From assembly GCA_945487035.1 (NCBI GenBank), contig CALYTI010000004.1, positions 43,882 to 107,881 of the forward strand: a stretch of DNA of 64,000 nt, given 5' to 3'. The stretch comes from an uncultured Bacteroidales bacterium. GTDB taxonomy: Bacteria > Bacteroidota > Bacteroidia > Bacteroidales > UBA932. Shown in pieces: positions 63,842-64,000 of the stretch. Below the pieces are notes generated by a model, which ran no database searches, was not told the DNA's origin, and was given only the letters and a program-made list of their open reading frames with translations. Positions within the stretch are counted from its first letter, which is position 1; each line of letters begins with the position of its first letter. The translations under genes and the position numbers were made by a program.

Positions 63842-64000
63842 TAGCGTATGTAAAGTCTGAGATTATGTAAAGATTTGAAACTTCTTCCATTGGATGTCTT
63901 CTTCCCAGACACTTCAAATACTTGTTTGGGAGCCAAACTTTACATAACATGAGTTTTCAAACAATTTGTACAAATAATTGCTAATTTCCTGATAATTTGG

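Overview
This window is a chromosomal segment of a Bacteroidales bacterium, most likely an uncultured gut-type lineage; the genus cannot be fixed from sequence alone. The evidence is two SusC/SusD loci, many lipoproteins with short Bacteroidetes signal peptides, an ATP synthase operon in Bacteroidetes order (D-C-B-E-F-H-A-G), almost no Shine-Dalgarno sites, and many promoters of the Bacteroidetes form TTTG-N19-TAnnTTTG.

Layout. 0-6.2 kb: the end of an ABC exporter operon, a repeat-rich spacer (59-bp-period repeat, then an array of small hairpins), holA, a metallophosphoesterase and a CyuA-type cysteine desulfidase. The last three genes sit between two inverted copies of a 195-bp repeat. 6.2-13.5 kb (minus strand): CDP-alcohol phosphatidyltransferase, ATP synthase and a HAD phosphatase. 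13.5-19.6 kb (plus): a purine/pyrimidine block of guaB (without CBS domains), guaA, uracil permease, a DUF5020 outer-membrane channel and a purine permease. 19.7-23 kb (minus): gdhA and an M49 peptidase.

23-45.2 kb: two SusC/SusD loci point away from each other around tRNA-Ala, an SDR and a K+/H+ antiporter. Each carries SusC, SusD, a DUF5018-like lipoprotein and a GHL10-type TIM-barrel lipoprotein. The minus-strand copy adds an FAD oxidoreductase and a DUF4434/discoidin protein; the plus-strand copy adds a small lipoprotein. They look like paralogous glycan-uptake systems for a substrate I cannot name.

45.3-55.8 kb: two tRNA-Lys genes; a minus-strand overlapping block glpA-glpB-glpC-GH26-like-manC; a divergent plus-strand run (thioredoxin-like lipoprotein, YbgC thioesterase, radical SAM, MTA/SAH deaminase); and convergent thiL. 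55.9-64 kb is accessory: a TerB-like/MORN-repeat protein, tRNA-Phe, a 307-bp MITE-like element, an orphan lipoprotein, two decayed genes (FNT channel, FtsX-type permease), an ATPase gene bounded by matching inverted repeats, a DUF4172-Fic protein with an operator-like palindrome, and a gene lacking its start next to a LacI-type palindrome.

The strongest candidates for something undescribed are the inverted-repeat-bounded ATPase unit (59,644-61,205), the duplicated SusCD-DUF5018-GHL10 module, and the glpABC-GH26-manC block. All homology calls are from motif recognition by eye; no database search was run.
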